Assembly: GCA_947168525.1 (NCBI GenBank)
Contig: CAMVMG010000003.1
Span: forward strand, 29,823-93,822
Source: an uncultured Bacteroidales bacterium
GTDB lineage: Bacteria > Bacteroidota > Bacteroidia > Bacteroidales > UBA932
DNA length: 64,000 nucleotides
Reading direction: 5' to 3'
Position numbers and translations under genes: made by a program. The notes under the pieces were generated by a model. The model made no database searches and was not told where the DNA came from. It saw only the letters and a list, made by a program, of their open reading frames with translations. Shown here piece after piece: positions 14,853 to 22,247 of the stretch; positions within the stretch are counted from its first letter, which is position 1; every line of letters begins with the position of its first letter.

Positions 14853-14967
14853 AAAAAAAGAGAGTCGGCCTGTCGCAGGCGGACGCTCTTACTAACCACA
14901 TAATTAATAACACTAAAACTAATAACCAATAGATTGATTCCGCTGAGAGAACCTCGCTTCCTCAACC
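14853..14967 (-). ncRNA. Candidate small RNA, about 115 nt
   Basis: On the minus strand a TACCTTTG box (14974-14981) precedes a segment that ends in a hairpin (14859-14891; AAGAG...CTCTT outer stem, GCCTG-CGA-CAGGC inner stem, two mismatches) followed by eight T residues. No minus-strand gene lies downstream, since the cytidylate-kinase-like gene there is on plus. Promoter, length and terminator are those of an independent small RNA. A short peptide could be encoded, but none is convincing. The layout resembles the leader at 51119-51190. Confidence 0.5.
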
Positions 14968-14973
14968 CGGATA

Positions 14974-14981
14974 CAAAGGTA
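14974..14981 (-). promoter_or_regulatory. -7 box TACCTTTG of the candidate small RNA
   Basis: It is an exact TAnnTTTG match on the minus strand inside the gene-free gap. It directs transcription toward the hairpin and T-tract at 14853-14891. Confidence 0.5.
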
Positions 14982-15179
14982 CGACTATTTTTTTGATTTG
15001 CAAATTTTTTCAAAAGATTTTTTATCAATTTCTTTCGATTTTTACGTAACACATTGATTATCAATTCATAAAATGTTAATAAAATTTTTTTGATGGATTT
15101 TTTAAATATTTAAATAAGCATTATATGCACTCAAAACGTGTTTTTAGTTCCTCCTTTAAACGATAAATACCACATTGAA
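14982..15179. other. AT-rich gene-free stretch
   Basis: This part of the 405-base gap (14847-15251) is strikingly A/T-rich compared with its surroundings, with runs of T and A (for example TTTTTTT at 14989-14995) and no plausible ORF. It may hold upstream elements of the small RNA promoter or a binding region for a nucleoid protein. I see no direct repeats in it. Confidence 0.4.
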
Positions 15180-15183
15180 ATAA

Positions 15184-15220
15184 AAAATGAAAGCAATCCA
15201 TACGGAATTGCTTTCATTTT
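15184..15220 (-). terminator. Terminator of the tdh gene
   Basis: AAAATGAAAGCAAT (15184-15197) pairs exactly with 15207-15220. On the minus strand the hairpin lies 32 bases after the tdh stop and ends in a T-rich run. It is symmetrical and could also act on plus-strand transcripts. Confidence 0.75.
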
Positions 15221-15251
15221 GTAAATATCTTACCTGAAAGAGAACAGGACG

Positions 15252-16208
15252 CTACACGCCCAGCTTGACTTTGAGGTGTGCAATCATGTCCCTGGTCATC
15301 TCGTCCAAGCCGTAGGTGGGTTTCCAGTCCCATTCCGCGCGGGCGCAGCTGTCGTCCATCCGGTCCGGCCAGGAGTTGGCGATGGCCTGGCGGACGGGAT
15401 CTACCTCGTAACGGACCTTCAGCGAAGGGATGTACTCCCGGATCTTGGCAAACAACTGCTCCGGCTCGAAGCTCATGGCCGCGATGTTAAAGGCGTTGCG
15501 GTGCACCAGCCGGGTGGCATCGGCCTGCATAAGGTCTACCGCCGCCTGGAGGGCGTCCGGCATATACATCATATCCATATAGGTGCCGGGGGCGATGGGG
15601 CAGACGAATTCCTCTCCCTTGACGGCCGAATAATATACCTCTACGGCATAGTCCGTGGTTCCGCCGCCGGGAAGGGTGACGTAGGAGATCAGGCCAGGGA
15701 AACGGACGGCGCGGGTATCCACCCCGTACTTATGGAAATAATAGTCGCTGAGCAGCTCGGTGGCCACCTTGGTGACACCGTACATGGACCGGGGGCGCTG
15801 GATGGTATCCTGCGGGGTTCCGTCGTGCGGGGTTTCCGGGCCGAACGAGCCGATGGACGAGGGGGTGAACACCGCCACGCCCTTTTCCCTGGCCACTTCC
15901 AGAATGTTCAGCAGGCCGTTCATCTGGATGTCCCAGGCCAGAAGCGGCTTGCGTTCCGCCACGGCGGAAAGCAGGGCGGCCAGGTTGTAGATGGTATCTA
16001 TCCTGTATTGATCCACAATGGTGGCGAGCCCGGCGGCATCCCTGACATCGGCCAGCGCACTGGGGCCGCTTTCCAGTAATTCACCCTTGGGTTCTGCGCC
16101 GGGGATGTACCCGGCGACGACAGTGCTGCCGGGGATTTCCCGGCGGAGTTTCATGGTTAGCTCGGAACCGATCTGTCCGGTAGAACCTATTACCAATACA
16201 TTTTTCAT
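15252..16208 (-). CDS. tdh: SDR-type L-threonine 3-dehydrogenase
   Basis: The 318-residue protein is an extended SDR with VLVIGSTGQIGSELT at the N-terminus, the active-site Tyr-Lys in RSMYGVTKVATE, and the sequence type of the short-chain L-threonine dehydrogenase (not the zinc alcohol-dehydrogenase type). It oxidises threonine to 2-amino-3-ketobutyrate. Its divergent neighbour encodes the enzyme that cleaves this product, strong support for the call. ATG 16208 is used; the frame opens at a TTG (16217), 9 bases upstream. A TAATTTTG box at 16229-16236 precedes it. Confidence 0.88.
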   Translation of the reverse strand: MKNVLVIGSTGQIGSELTMKLRREIPGSTVVAGYIPGAEPKGELLESGPSALADVRDAAGLATIVDQYRIDTIYNLAALLSAVAERKPLLAWDIQMNGLLNILEVAREKGVAVFTPSSIGSFGPETPHDGTPQDTIQRPRSMYGVTKVATELLSDYYFHKYGVDTRAVRFPGLISYVTLPGGGTTDYAVEVYYSAVKGEEFVCPIAPGTYMDMMYMPDALQAAVDLMQADATRLVHRNAFNIAAMSFEPEQLFAKIREYIPSLKVRYEVDPVRQAIANSWPDRMDDSCARAEWDWKPTYGLDEMTRDMIAHLKVKLGV

Positions 16209-16228
16209 GTTTTTCAAGAATAGATACG

Positions 16229-16236
16229 CAAAATTA
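16229..16236 (-). promoter_or_regulatory. -7 box TAATTTTG for tdh
   Basis: It is an exact TAnnTTTG match on minus, 20 bases before ATG 16208. It is back to back with the kbl box. Confidence 0.55.
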
Positions 16237-16269
16237 GAACTTTTTCATAGAAAAACCACAGAATTTCCG

Positions 16270-16277
16270 TAAATTTG
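16270..16277 (+). promoter_or_regulatory. -7 box TAAATTTG for kbl
   Basis: It is an exact TAnnTTTG match, 31 bases before ATG 16309. With the tdh box it forms a 48-base divergent promoter region for the two threonine-degrading genes. Confidence 0.6.
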
Positions 16278-16308
16278 AAAGCAGAAAACCAAAATAAACA
16301 CATAAACC

Positions 16309-17499
16309 ATGTACGGCAAATTTCAAAAGTATCTCCAGGACGAGCTCAAATCCATCGACGAGGCCGGCCTTTTCAAGCGGGAACGCAACATTGCATCGGC
16401 CCAAAGCGCGGAAATAACCCTTCAGGACGGCAGCAAGGCACTGAACTTCTGTGCCAACAACTATCTGGGCCTGGCCGACAATCCCCGGCTCATCGAGGCT
16501 GCCAAGAAGGCGATGGACCAGCGCGGTTACGGCATGTCCTCCGTACGCTTTATCTGCGGCACCCAGGACATCCACAAAGAGCTGGAAAAAGCCATTTCGG
16601 CCTATTTCCACACGGATGACACCATCCTGTACGCCGCCTGCTTCGACGCCAACGGCGGTGTGTTCGAGCCCCTTTTCACCGCGGAGGATGCCATCATTTC
16701 CGATTCGCTCAACCATGCCTCCATCATCGACGGTGTCCGGCTCTGCAAGGCCCAGCGCTTCCGTTATGCCAATGCAGACATGGCAGACCTGGAAGAAAAA
16801 CTGAAAGAGGCCCAGGCTTGCCGGTACCGTATCATTGTCACCGACGGCGTGTTCTCGATGGACGGCAATGTGGCCCCGATGGACAAGATCTGCGACCTGG
16901 CAGAAAAGTACGATGCCCTGGTGATGGTGGACGAAAGCCACTCCGCAGGCGTCGTCGGCCCCACTGGTCACGGCGTTGCGGAACAGTTCGGCTGCTATGG
17001 CCGGATCGATATCTTCACCGGCACCCTGGGAAAGGCCTTCGGCGGTGCCGTCGGCGGATTCACCACCGGCCGGAAAGAGATCATCGACATGCTCCGTCAG
17101 CGTTCCCGACCGTACCTGTTCTCCAACTCAATCCCCCCGATGATTGCCGGCGCCGCCTTGGAAACCTTCCGGATCCTGGGAGAATCCGACGCCCTGCACG
17201 ACACCCTGGTAGAGAACGTGAACTATTTCCGCGACAAGATGATTGCCGCCGGTTTTGACATCAAGCCCACCCAGAGCGCCATCTGCGCCGTCATGCTGTA
17301 CGACGCTCCCCTTTCCCAGAAATTTGCCGCCAAGATGGCCGAAGAAGGTATCTTCGTCACCGGGTTCTACTACCCTGTCGTCCCCAAAGGACAGGCCCGT
17401 ATCCGGGTGCAGCTGTCGGCTGCCCACAAGAAAGAACATCTGGACAAGGCCATCGCCGCCTTTGTCAAGGTAGGAAAGGAATTGGGCGTGATCAAATAA
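16309..17499 (+). CDS. kbl: 2-amino-3-ketobutyrate CoA ligase (glycine C-acetyltransferase)
   Basis: The 396-residue alpha-oxoamine synthase has NFCANNYLGLADNPRL, the ESHSAGVVGPTGHG segment and the PLP lysine in FTGTLGKAFGGAVGGF. With CoA it converts 2-amino-3-ketobutyrate to glycine and acetyl-CoA. The family also includes serine palmitoyltransferase and AONS, but the divergent Tdh and the full-length match favour Kbl. A strong bidirectional hairpin follows the stop. Glycine made here could feed the glycine cleavage system and acyl-glycine lipid genes found further along (inference). Confidence 0.92.
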   Translation: MYGKFQKYLQDELKSIDEAGLFKRERNIASAQSAEITLQDGSKALNFCANNYLGLADNPRLIEAAKKAMDQRGYGMSSVRFICGTQDIHKELEKAISAYFHTDDTILYAACFDANGGVFEPLFTAEDAIISDSLNHASIIDGVRLCKAQRFRYANADMADLEEKLKEAQACRYRIIVTDGVFSMDGNVAPMDKICDLAEKYDALVMVDESHSAGVVGPTGHGVAEQFGCYGRIDIFTGTLGKAFGGAVGGFTTGRKEIIDMLRQRSRPYLFSNSIPPMIAGAALETFRILGESDALHDTLVENVNYFRDKMIAAGFDIKPTQSAICAVMLYDAPLSQKFAAKMAEEGIFVTGFYYPVVPKGQARIRVQLSAAHKKEHLDKAIAAFVKVGKELGVIK

Positions 17500-17516
17500 G
17501 AAATTGCCTGAAAGGA

Positions 17517-17552
17517 AAATGAGCGGTGGGGGTTCCCCTCCGCTCATTTTTT
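17517..17552. terminator. Bidirectional terminator between kbl and the GtrA gene
   Basis: AATGAGCGG pairs with CCGCTCATT and an inner GGGG/CCCC pairs around TT, with A residues before and T residues after. It serves convergent genes; the hairpin overlaps the last codons of the minus-strand GtrA gene. Confidence 0.85.
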
Positions 17553-18002
17553 CTTGTTAAAGATGACGAACTCGTTCATCAGGAAATTGAAGGCCCCCGA
17601 GAAACAGAGCGCCAGCAGGTTGCACACGACGGGTTCCACGGAGACATCCTGCAGGAAGTTCAGGCGGACGAACAGGAAATGGATGCCCTGCATGGCGATG
17701 AACTTGATGACATAGGCGCCCAGACTGGTGGCATTGTATGCGGCGAAATGACGCCAGAAAGACCGGGCTCCCCGGTAGGTGACCCTGTCTTTCCACAGGA
17801 AATAGTAGGCGATGACAAAGTTGGTCATCGCGGCCAGCTCGAAGGAGATGGTGGGCGCGATCCAGTAGCTTCCCCAGTAACTGCCATTGAAGACAAAATG
17901 GCTCAGCAGCCAGTGAACACCCAGATCTACGATGGTACCCGCACTGCTGGTGAGTACGAACATCACAAAATTCCGGGCAACTTCTTTAAAGGTCTGCTTC
18001 AT
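17544..18002 (-). CDS. GtrA family membrane protein
   Basis: The 152-residue protein has four hydrophobic segments and the GtrA pattern (RNFVMFVLTSSAGTIVDLGVHWLL at the start, NFVIAYYFLWKDRV in the middle, FSGAFNFLMNEFVIF near the end). GtrA proteins are thought to move lipid-linked sugars across the inner membrane or help surface glycan modification. ATG 18002 is chosen over the longer frame (18041) because the TATCTTTG box at 18013-18020 lies between them. No glycosyltransferase partner is adjacent. Confidence 0.82.
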   Translation of the reverse strand: MKQTFKEVARNFVMFVLTSSAGTIVDLGVHWLLSHFVFNGSYWGSYWIAPTISFELAAMTNFVIAYYFLWKDRVTYRGARSFWRHFAAYNATSLGAYVIKFIAMQGIHFLFVRLNFLQDVSVEPVVCNLLALCFSGAFNFLMNEFVIFNKKK

Positions 18003-18012
18003 AAGATAGCCG

Positions 18013-18020
18013 CAAAGATA
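18013..18020 (-). promoter_or_regulatory. -7 box TATCTTTG for the GtrA gene
   Basis: It is an exact TAnnTTTG match on minus, 10 bases before ATG 18002. Confidence 0.55.
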
Positions 18021-18082
18021 CAAAATTATTGCTATTGTCACAAAATTGGATTAATTTCGCATCTGAGAAAGAACATGTGTGC

Positions 18083-19084
18083 ATGAAACCTGTCATCGAA
18101 CCTGTCAGCAAAGAGCTTCTCAAAGCAGAGCTGGATGCGGAGCATCTGCTGCGGACTACCAACCGGGCAAACAATGAGTTATACATTGTCGGCCCGGAAG
18201 CCTCCAACGTAATTCGGGAGATCGGCCGCCTCCGGGAAATTGCCTTCCGCAGGGATGGAGGCGGCACCGGCGAGCCCCTGGACATTGACAAGTTCGACAC
18301 TGACCCTTCGTACGGATACAAGCAGCTGGTGCTCTGGGACCCGGAAACATGCGAGATTATCGGCGGATACCGCTTCTGCCTGTGCGACGAAGCCGTGTTC
18401 GACCGCTTCGGCCAGCCCATCCTCACCTCTTCGCACATGTTCGAGTTCTCCAAGAAATACCTGAAAGATAATTTCCCCTACACCCTGGAACTGGGCCGAT
18501 CGTTTGTTTCGGTAGAGTACCAGAGTTCCAAGGCCGGCGCCAAAGGGCTGTACGCCCTGGACAACCTGTTCGACGGGATCGGGGCGCTGGGAGTGTTGTA
18601 CAAAGACCGTATCAAGTATTTCTTCGGGAAAATGACCATCTATCCCAGTTATCCGGAACAGGCGCGGGACATGGTCCTGTATTTCCTGAGCCGGTATTTC
18701 CGCCGGGGCCGCGAACGGATCCGCCTGAGAAAAGGCATCCAGGAGATTAAAGTGAACAATCCCCGGCGTTTCAAAGACCTGTTCAAGGGAGACAACTACA
18801 AGGAAGAATACCGGATTCTGAAAGCGGAAGTCCAAAAACTGGGCGTGCATATTCCCCCGCTGGTGAACACCTACATGAACCTCTCCCCTTCCATGGTCTA
18901 TTACGGGACGGGCGTAAACGACGAATTCGGGGATGTGCTGGATTCCGGCATCATGATTACCTTCGACGAAATGTACCCGGAAAAGGCCGAACGCCATGCG
19001 GAAAGCTTCCGGAAACTGGGGTGGCGAAAAATCCGCTCCCTGCTCATGCGGTTCCAGAAAACGGTGCCTAAGGACGCACAGTGA
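18083..19084 (+). CDS. glsB: GlsB-like N-acyltransferase (GNAT fold)
   Basis: The 333-residue protein has the acyl-ACP-type GNAT region found in OlsB/GlsB-like enzymes: GGYRFC, then LELGRSFVSVEYQ. In Bacteroides, GlsB N-acylates glycine with a 3-hydroxy fatty acid to make the precursor of glycine and serine-glycine lipids. A GlsA-like O-acyltransferase lies 1.5 kb downstream at 20567, which supports the call although the two are usually adjacent. ATG 18083 is preferred over an upstream in-frame TTG-type extension. The last 17 bases overlap the convergent DUF5715-like gene. Confidence 0.75.
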   Translation: MKPVIEPVSKELLKAELDAEHLLRTTNRANNELYIVGPEASNVIREIGRLREIAFRRDGGGTGEPLDIDKFDTDPSYGYKQLVLWDPETCEIIGGYRFCLCDEAVFDRFGQPILTSSHMFEFSKKYLKDNFPYTLELGRSFVSVEYQSSKAGAKGLYALDNLFDGIGALGVLYKDRIKYFFGKMTIYPSYPEQARDMVLYFLSRYFRRGRERIRLRKGIQEIKVNNPRRFKDLFKGDNYKEEYRILKAEVQKLGVHIPPLVNTYMNLSPSMVYYGTGVNDEFGDVLDSGIMITFDEMYPEKAERHAESFRKLGWRKIRSLLMRFQKTVPKDAQ

Positions 19085-19769
19085 TGTGGAAGCAGTTCTG
19101 CTTTCGCTCGTACTTCACATAACACAAACCCTGGTCGTGGATGTCTTTGAGCACCTGGCTCAGGACGGCCCGGAGTTGCTCCGGTGGCACATCCTCGTAG
19201 GGCCTGCCCCTGAGGTCCGGCACCTTCACATACCGCCAGTAAGACAGGTCGAAGGTGGTTCCGTGCCGATGAGTGGAATTGTCCGAGGCATTCTGGTTCC
19301 GGCGGCGCAGGCGGGTGACATCTTCCTCTGTCCGGAGCACCGACGTCACCACCAGCTTGTTGGGATTGAGCCCTTTGGAGGAGAGGGAATCCAGGAAACG
19401 GACGCCAATCTCATCCAGAAGCTCCTTGGCCTGGGGAATCAGGAAAGGAATGGAATGCGTCAACGAATCGATCACATAGGTGTCTGTGTCCTTCAGCTCC
19501 ACCAGAGAGCTTTTCAGCCCTTCTGCCGCCTCACGGTTGGCTACGGACGGGATGCCGATGGCCTGGGCCGCCTTTAACTGGACATCGTTGAAGTCGTTGA
19601 ATTCTCGGGCGAACTTGACATCGTAAACCCGGACGGGATGATTCTTGATGGGGCCCAGCGCCAGCCACCGGCGCTCCCGGACATAACTTCTTACTGAAAA
19701 AAAGGCCCATAGCAGTAAAACCACCACCAATGCGGAACCCGTGCCAAGAACAATTCGCTTTGCATTCAT
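19068..19769 (-). CDS. DUF5715/M15-like envelope protein
   Basis: The 233-residue protein has one N-terminal membrane segment (about residues 6-25) and a periplasmic domain whose end resembles M15/VanY D-Ala-D-Ala peptidases: SVLRTEEDVTRLR, then STHRHGTTFDLSYW (zinc His and Asp of SxHxxGxxxD) and CFHITVR (third His). The Glu three residues before the last His in M15 enzymes is Asn here (NCFH), so peptidase activity is uncertain. A peptidoglycan-related role is inferred. A near-consensus box TATCTTCG lies before the start. Confidence 0.7.
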   Translation of the reverse strand: MNAKRIVLGTGSALVVVLLLWAFFSVRSYVRERRWLALGPIKNHPVRVYDVKFAREFNDFNDVQLKAAQAIGIPSVANREAAEGLKSSLVELKDTDTYVIDSLTHSIPFLIPQAKELLDEIGVRFLDSLSSKGLNPNKLVVTSVLRTEEDVTRLRRRNQNASDNSTHRHGTTFDLSYWRYVKVPDLRGRPYEDVPPEQLRAVLSQVLKDIHDQGLCYVKYERKQNCFHITVRP

Positions 19770-19826
19770 GTAAGCGAAGATACGGCTTTTTTAGCTCAAT
19801 TTAAAGGAAAAGGTAAAAATAATTGT

Positions 19827-19834
19827 TAAATTTG
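19827..19834 (+). promoter_or_regulatory. -7 box TAAATTTG for the lipid gene group
   Basis: It is an exact TAnnTTTG match, 13 bases before ATG 19848. The genes from 19848 to 25478 follow on plus with short gaps or overlaps and may all be read from here. Confidence 0.55.
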
Positions 19835-19847
19835 CCATGTCCTAAAC

Positions 19848-20570
19848 ATGATAGAAATGAGCGAAGAGAAAAAACAGGCGAACAGAATACAAAAATCCTT
19901 TTTGTCTCCTCTTGAAAAGAAGGTATTGGTAGCACTGGCCAAGCGGATGCCCCGCTGGGTTACCTCGGACATGCTCACGTTCGTGGGTTTCCTGGGGGCT
20001 CTGGTAATGGCTACCGGATACAGTTTGTCCAACCTCAACCTCCATTGGCTGTGGCTTTCCTGCTTCGGACTGTTTCTCAACTGGTTCGGAGATTCGCTGG
20101 ACGGCTCGCTTGCCCGCGTAAGAAACACCCAGCGCAAGACCTACGGCTTCTTCATCGACCACAATGTGGACGTGATCAACGAAACCATCATGTTCGTGGG
20201 TGTGGGGTGCAGCCCGCTGGTGAACATGAGCTTTGCCATGCTGGCCCTGGTGGCATACTTCATGCTCAGCGTGTATGTGTATATAGACTGTCACCTGAAG
20301 GGAGAGATGCGCCTGTCGTACGGCGGCCTGGGACCCACCGAATTCAGGATTATGCTGGTGATCGTGAACATCGCCTTCATGTATATCCCCTGGCTCAGTG
20401 AATGGAAACGTCCCATCACGCTATTCCACAACGATTTCATGATTGGCCTGTTCGACTACATCGCAGTTGCCGCCGCCCTGCTGATCATCATCTTCTACCT
20501 GATCAGTTTCTTCAAGGACGCCAAGTACTTCAATGAGGTAGACCCGATCAAGAAACCGGACCAGGAATGA
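19848..20570 (+). CDS. CDP-alcohol phosphatidyltransferase
   Basis: The 240-residue membrane protein carries the family motif DSLDGSLARVR...GFFIDHNVD (about residues 81-107), which binds the CDP group and metal ions, and five or six hydrophobic segments. The family makes phospholipid head groups from CDP-diacylglycerol or CDP-inositol-type donors. The acceptor alcohol is not evident. ATG 19848 is used; ATG 19857 (MSEEKK) is possible. Its stop overlaps the next start in ATGA, a sign of coupled translation with the acyltransferase. Confidence 0.85.
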   Translation: MIEMSEEKKQANRIQKSFLSPLEKKVLVALAKRMPRWVTSDMLTFVGFLGALVMATGYSLSNLNLHWLWLSCFGLFLNWFGDSLDGSLARVRNTQRKTYGFFIDHNVDVINETIMFVGVGCSPLVNMSFAMLALVAYFMLSVYVYIDCHLKGEMRLSYGGLGPTEFRIMLVIVNIAFMYIPWLSEWKRPITLFHNDFMIGLFDYIAVAAALLIIIFYLISFFKDAKYFNEVDPIKKPDQE

Positions 20571-21427
20571 TCATCACTGCTGACGAAGCTCCCGCCTTGT
20601 CGCCTGTCTTCAAAGGAAGAAAGGGGCGGATTCTGTTCCATCTGGCGGAAAAGATTACCGGCATCGATAACATCAATGCCACGCACAACCGTGTGGAGAA
20701 AGCCGGCATCACGCCCGGACCGGATTTCGCAAAAGCCATCCTGGACGATATCCAGGTAGACTTCAGCGTGGGAAACCCGGAACGGCTGGGCGCCTTGCCC
20801 GAAGGGCCTTTCATCGTCATTGCCAACCATATCTACGGCCATCTGGACGGGGTCTGCCTGGTAGATCTCTTCGGCCATGTCCGTCCCCGCAGCAAAGTGA
20901 TGGTGAATGAGTTCCTGATGTGGATCAAAGGGCTCTCCCCCAACTTCATCTCGGTTAATCCCACGCTTTCGGAGCGGCATGCCGCATCCGCCACAAGCAT
21001 CAACGGCGTTAAAAACGCACTGCTCCAGCTCCGCAGCGGGGAGCCTCTGTGCATTTTTCCCTCCGGTGCAGTGGCCGACCTCAAACCCCGCGAGCACTGG
21101 ACCCTGAGCGAGCGTGACTGGCAGGACGGCGCCGTCAAACTGATCCGAAAGGCCCGGGTTCCCATTGTCCCTGTCCGCTTTTTTGACCATAATTCGGCCT
21201 TCTACTACAGCCTGGGGCTTATCGACTACCGGGTGCGTTTCGTTCGGCTGTTCCATGAGATGTACAATAAGCGGGGCACCCACCCGCGGGTGGGTATCGG
21301 ACAGACCATCCCCGTAGAACAACAAGATACCGTCCCGGAAGAAGCGTTCAAAGCCTTCCTGCGGGAAAGCGTTTATGCGATGCCCATGCCTGACCATTTT
21401 ACCTATCGATCCCAACTATGGAAGTAA
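20567..21427 (+). CDS. glsA: GlsA-like PlsC-family O-acyltransferase
   Basis: The 286-residue protein has the PlsC arrangement: IVIANHIYGHLDG (the HxxxxD-type catalytic motif lies in H-I-Y-G-H-L-D), then CIFPSGAVAD and VPIVPVRFFD. Bacteroides GlsA adds the second, ester-linked acyl chain to N-acyl-glycine. With the GlsB-like gene at 18083, that assignment is likely, though a general lysophospholipid acyltransferase remains possible. It overlaps its upstream neighbour by 4 bases and its downstream neighbour by 10, placing it in a tight lipid operon. Confidence 0.72.
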   Translation: MIITADEAPALSPVFKGRKGRILFHLAEKITGIDNINATHNRVEKAGITPGPDFAKAILDDIQVDFSVGNPERLGALPEGPFIVIANHIYGHLDGVCLVDLFGHVRPRSKVMVNEFLMWIKGLSPNFISVNPTLSERHAASATSINGVKNALLQLRSGEPLCIFPSGAVADLKPREHWTLSERDWQDGAVKLIRKARVPIVPVRFFDHNSAFYYSLGLIDYRVRFVRLFHEMYNKRGTHPRVGIGQTIPVEQQDTVPEEAFKAFLRESVYAMPMPDHFTYRSQLWK

Positions 21428-22224
21428 AAGTAGCCCTTGTCACCGGAGGCAGCAGCGGAATCGGTGCCGCTACCGCCCGTCTTCTGGCCCGGTCCGGAGT
21501 GAAAGTATATGCCGGCTCCCGCAGAGGTAGCTTCGAGCCTTCCTGCGAAGGTGTCGTGCCCGTATGCCTGGACGTGAACGACGAGAATAGTCTCAACACT
21601 GTGGTAAATGACATCCTCTCTCTCGAAGGCCGGCTGGATGCCGTTGTCTGCAACGCCGGAAACGGCTGTTACGGCCCGGTGGAAGGCACCCTGGACGAGG
21701 AAGCCCGCTACCAGTTCGAGACCAATTTCTTCGGGGCGCACAAGACCATCCAGGCCTGCCTGAGGGTCATGCGTCGCCAGGGATTCGGCCGGATTGTTAC
21801 CGTGACGTCGGTCATGGCCGTCCTCCAACTCCCTTTCCAGGGGCTGTATTCGGCCGCCAAAGCCGCCCTCCTCTCCCTTACGGACTCGCTGGCGCTGGAA
21901 CTCAAAGGCACAGGCATCCAGTGCTGCAGCATTCTCCCGGGAGATGTAAAAACCGGTTTCACCAGCGCCCGGAGAATGAACAAGGCCGCTACCTGGAGTG
22001 ATTCCCCCTATGCGGATTGGATGCGCAAAAACCTGAAAAAAGTGGAGCACGACGAGCTGGGCGGGATGAAACCGGAAGCCATCGCCAGGGTGATTGTCCG
22101 GCAGCTAGGCCGCAAACACATGGCCACCAGGGTCATTCCCCGGGCCGACTACAAACTGGTCGGGTTCCTGGTAAGGATTGTTCCCGACAAATGGAAACTG
22201 GCCATCATCCGCATGCTCTATTGA
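21418..22224 (+). CDS. Classical SDR oxidoreductase
   Basis: The 268-residue protein has ALVTGGSSGIGAATARLLA (NAD(P)-binding TGxxxGIG near residue 8), the CNAGNG segment and the catalytic triad end in YSAAKAALLS. It overlaps the GlsA-like gene by 10 bases, so a role in modifying a lipid or fatty acyl group is possible, but this is inference. The length is normal for a complete classical SDR with a slightly extended C-terminus. Confidence 0.85.
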   Translation: MEVKVALVTGGSSGIGAATARLLARSGVKVYAGSRRGSFEPSCEGVVPVCLDVNDENSLNTVVNDILSLEGRLDAVVCNAGNGCYGPVEGTLDEEARYQFETNFFGAHKTIQACLRVMRRQGFGRIVTVTSVMAVLQLPFQGLYSAAKAALLSLTDSLALELKGTGIQCCSILPGDVKTGFTSARRMNKAATWSDSPYADWMRKNLKKVEHDELGGMKPEAIARVIVRQLGRKHMATRVIPRADYKLVGFLVRIVPDKWKLAIIRMLY

Positions 22225-22247
22225 TACGCCAGAGCGTTCTTGTCGTC

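Noticed and set aside
14759..15064. Minus-strand ORF of 101 codons over the AT-rich gap
   Set aside because: It is Lys/Asn-rich from AT-rich DNA, overlaps the kinase gene antisense, and spans the promoter and terminator of the candidate small RNA.
21278..21295. Perfect 18-base palindrome in the GlsA-like gene
   Set aside because: It codes for a THPRVGIG segment that looks like normal protein sequence, lacks the GTC...C borders and CCCGG core layout, and one such palindrome in GC-rich DNA can arise by chance.
22017..22247. N-terminal extension of the DUF5686 protein
   Set aside because: It overlaps the SDR gene in another frame and would bury the signal peptide; GTG 22248 gives a normal secreted protein.
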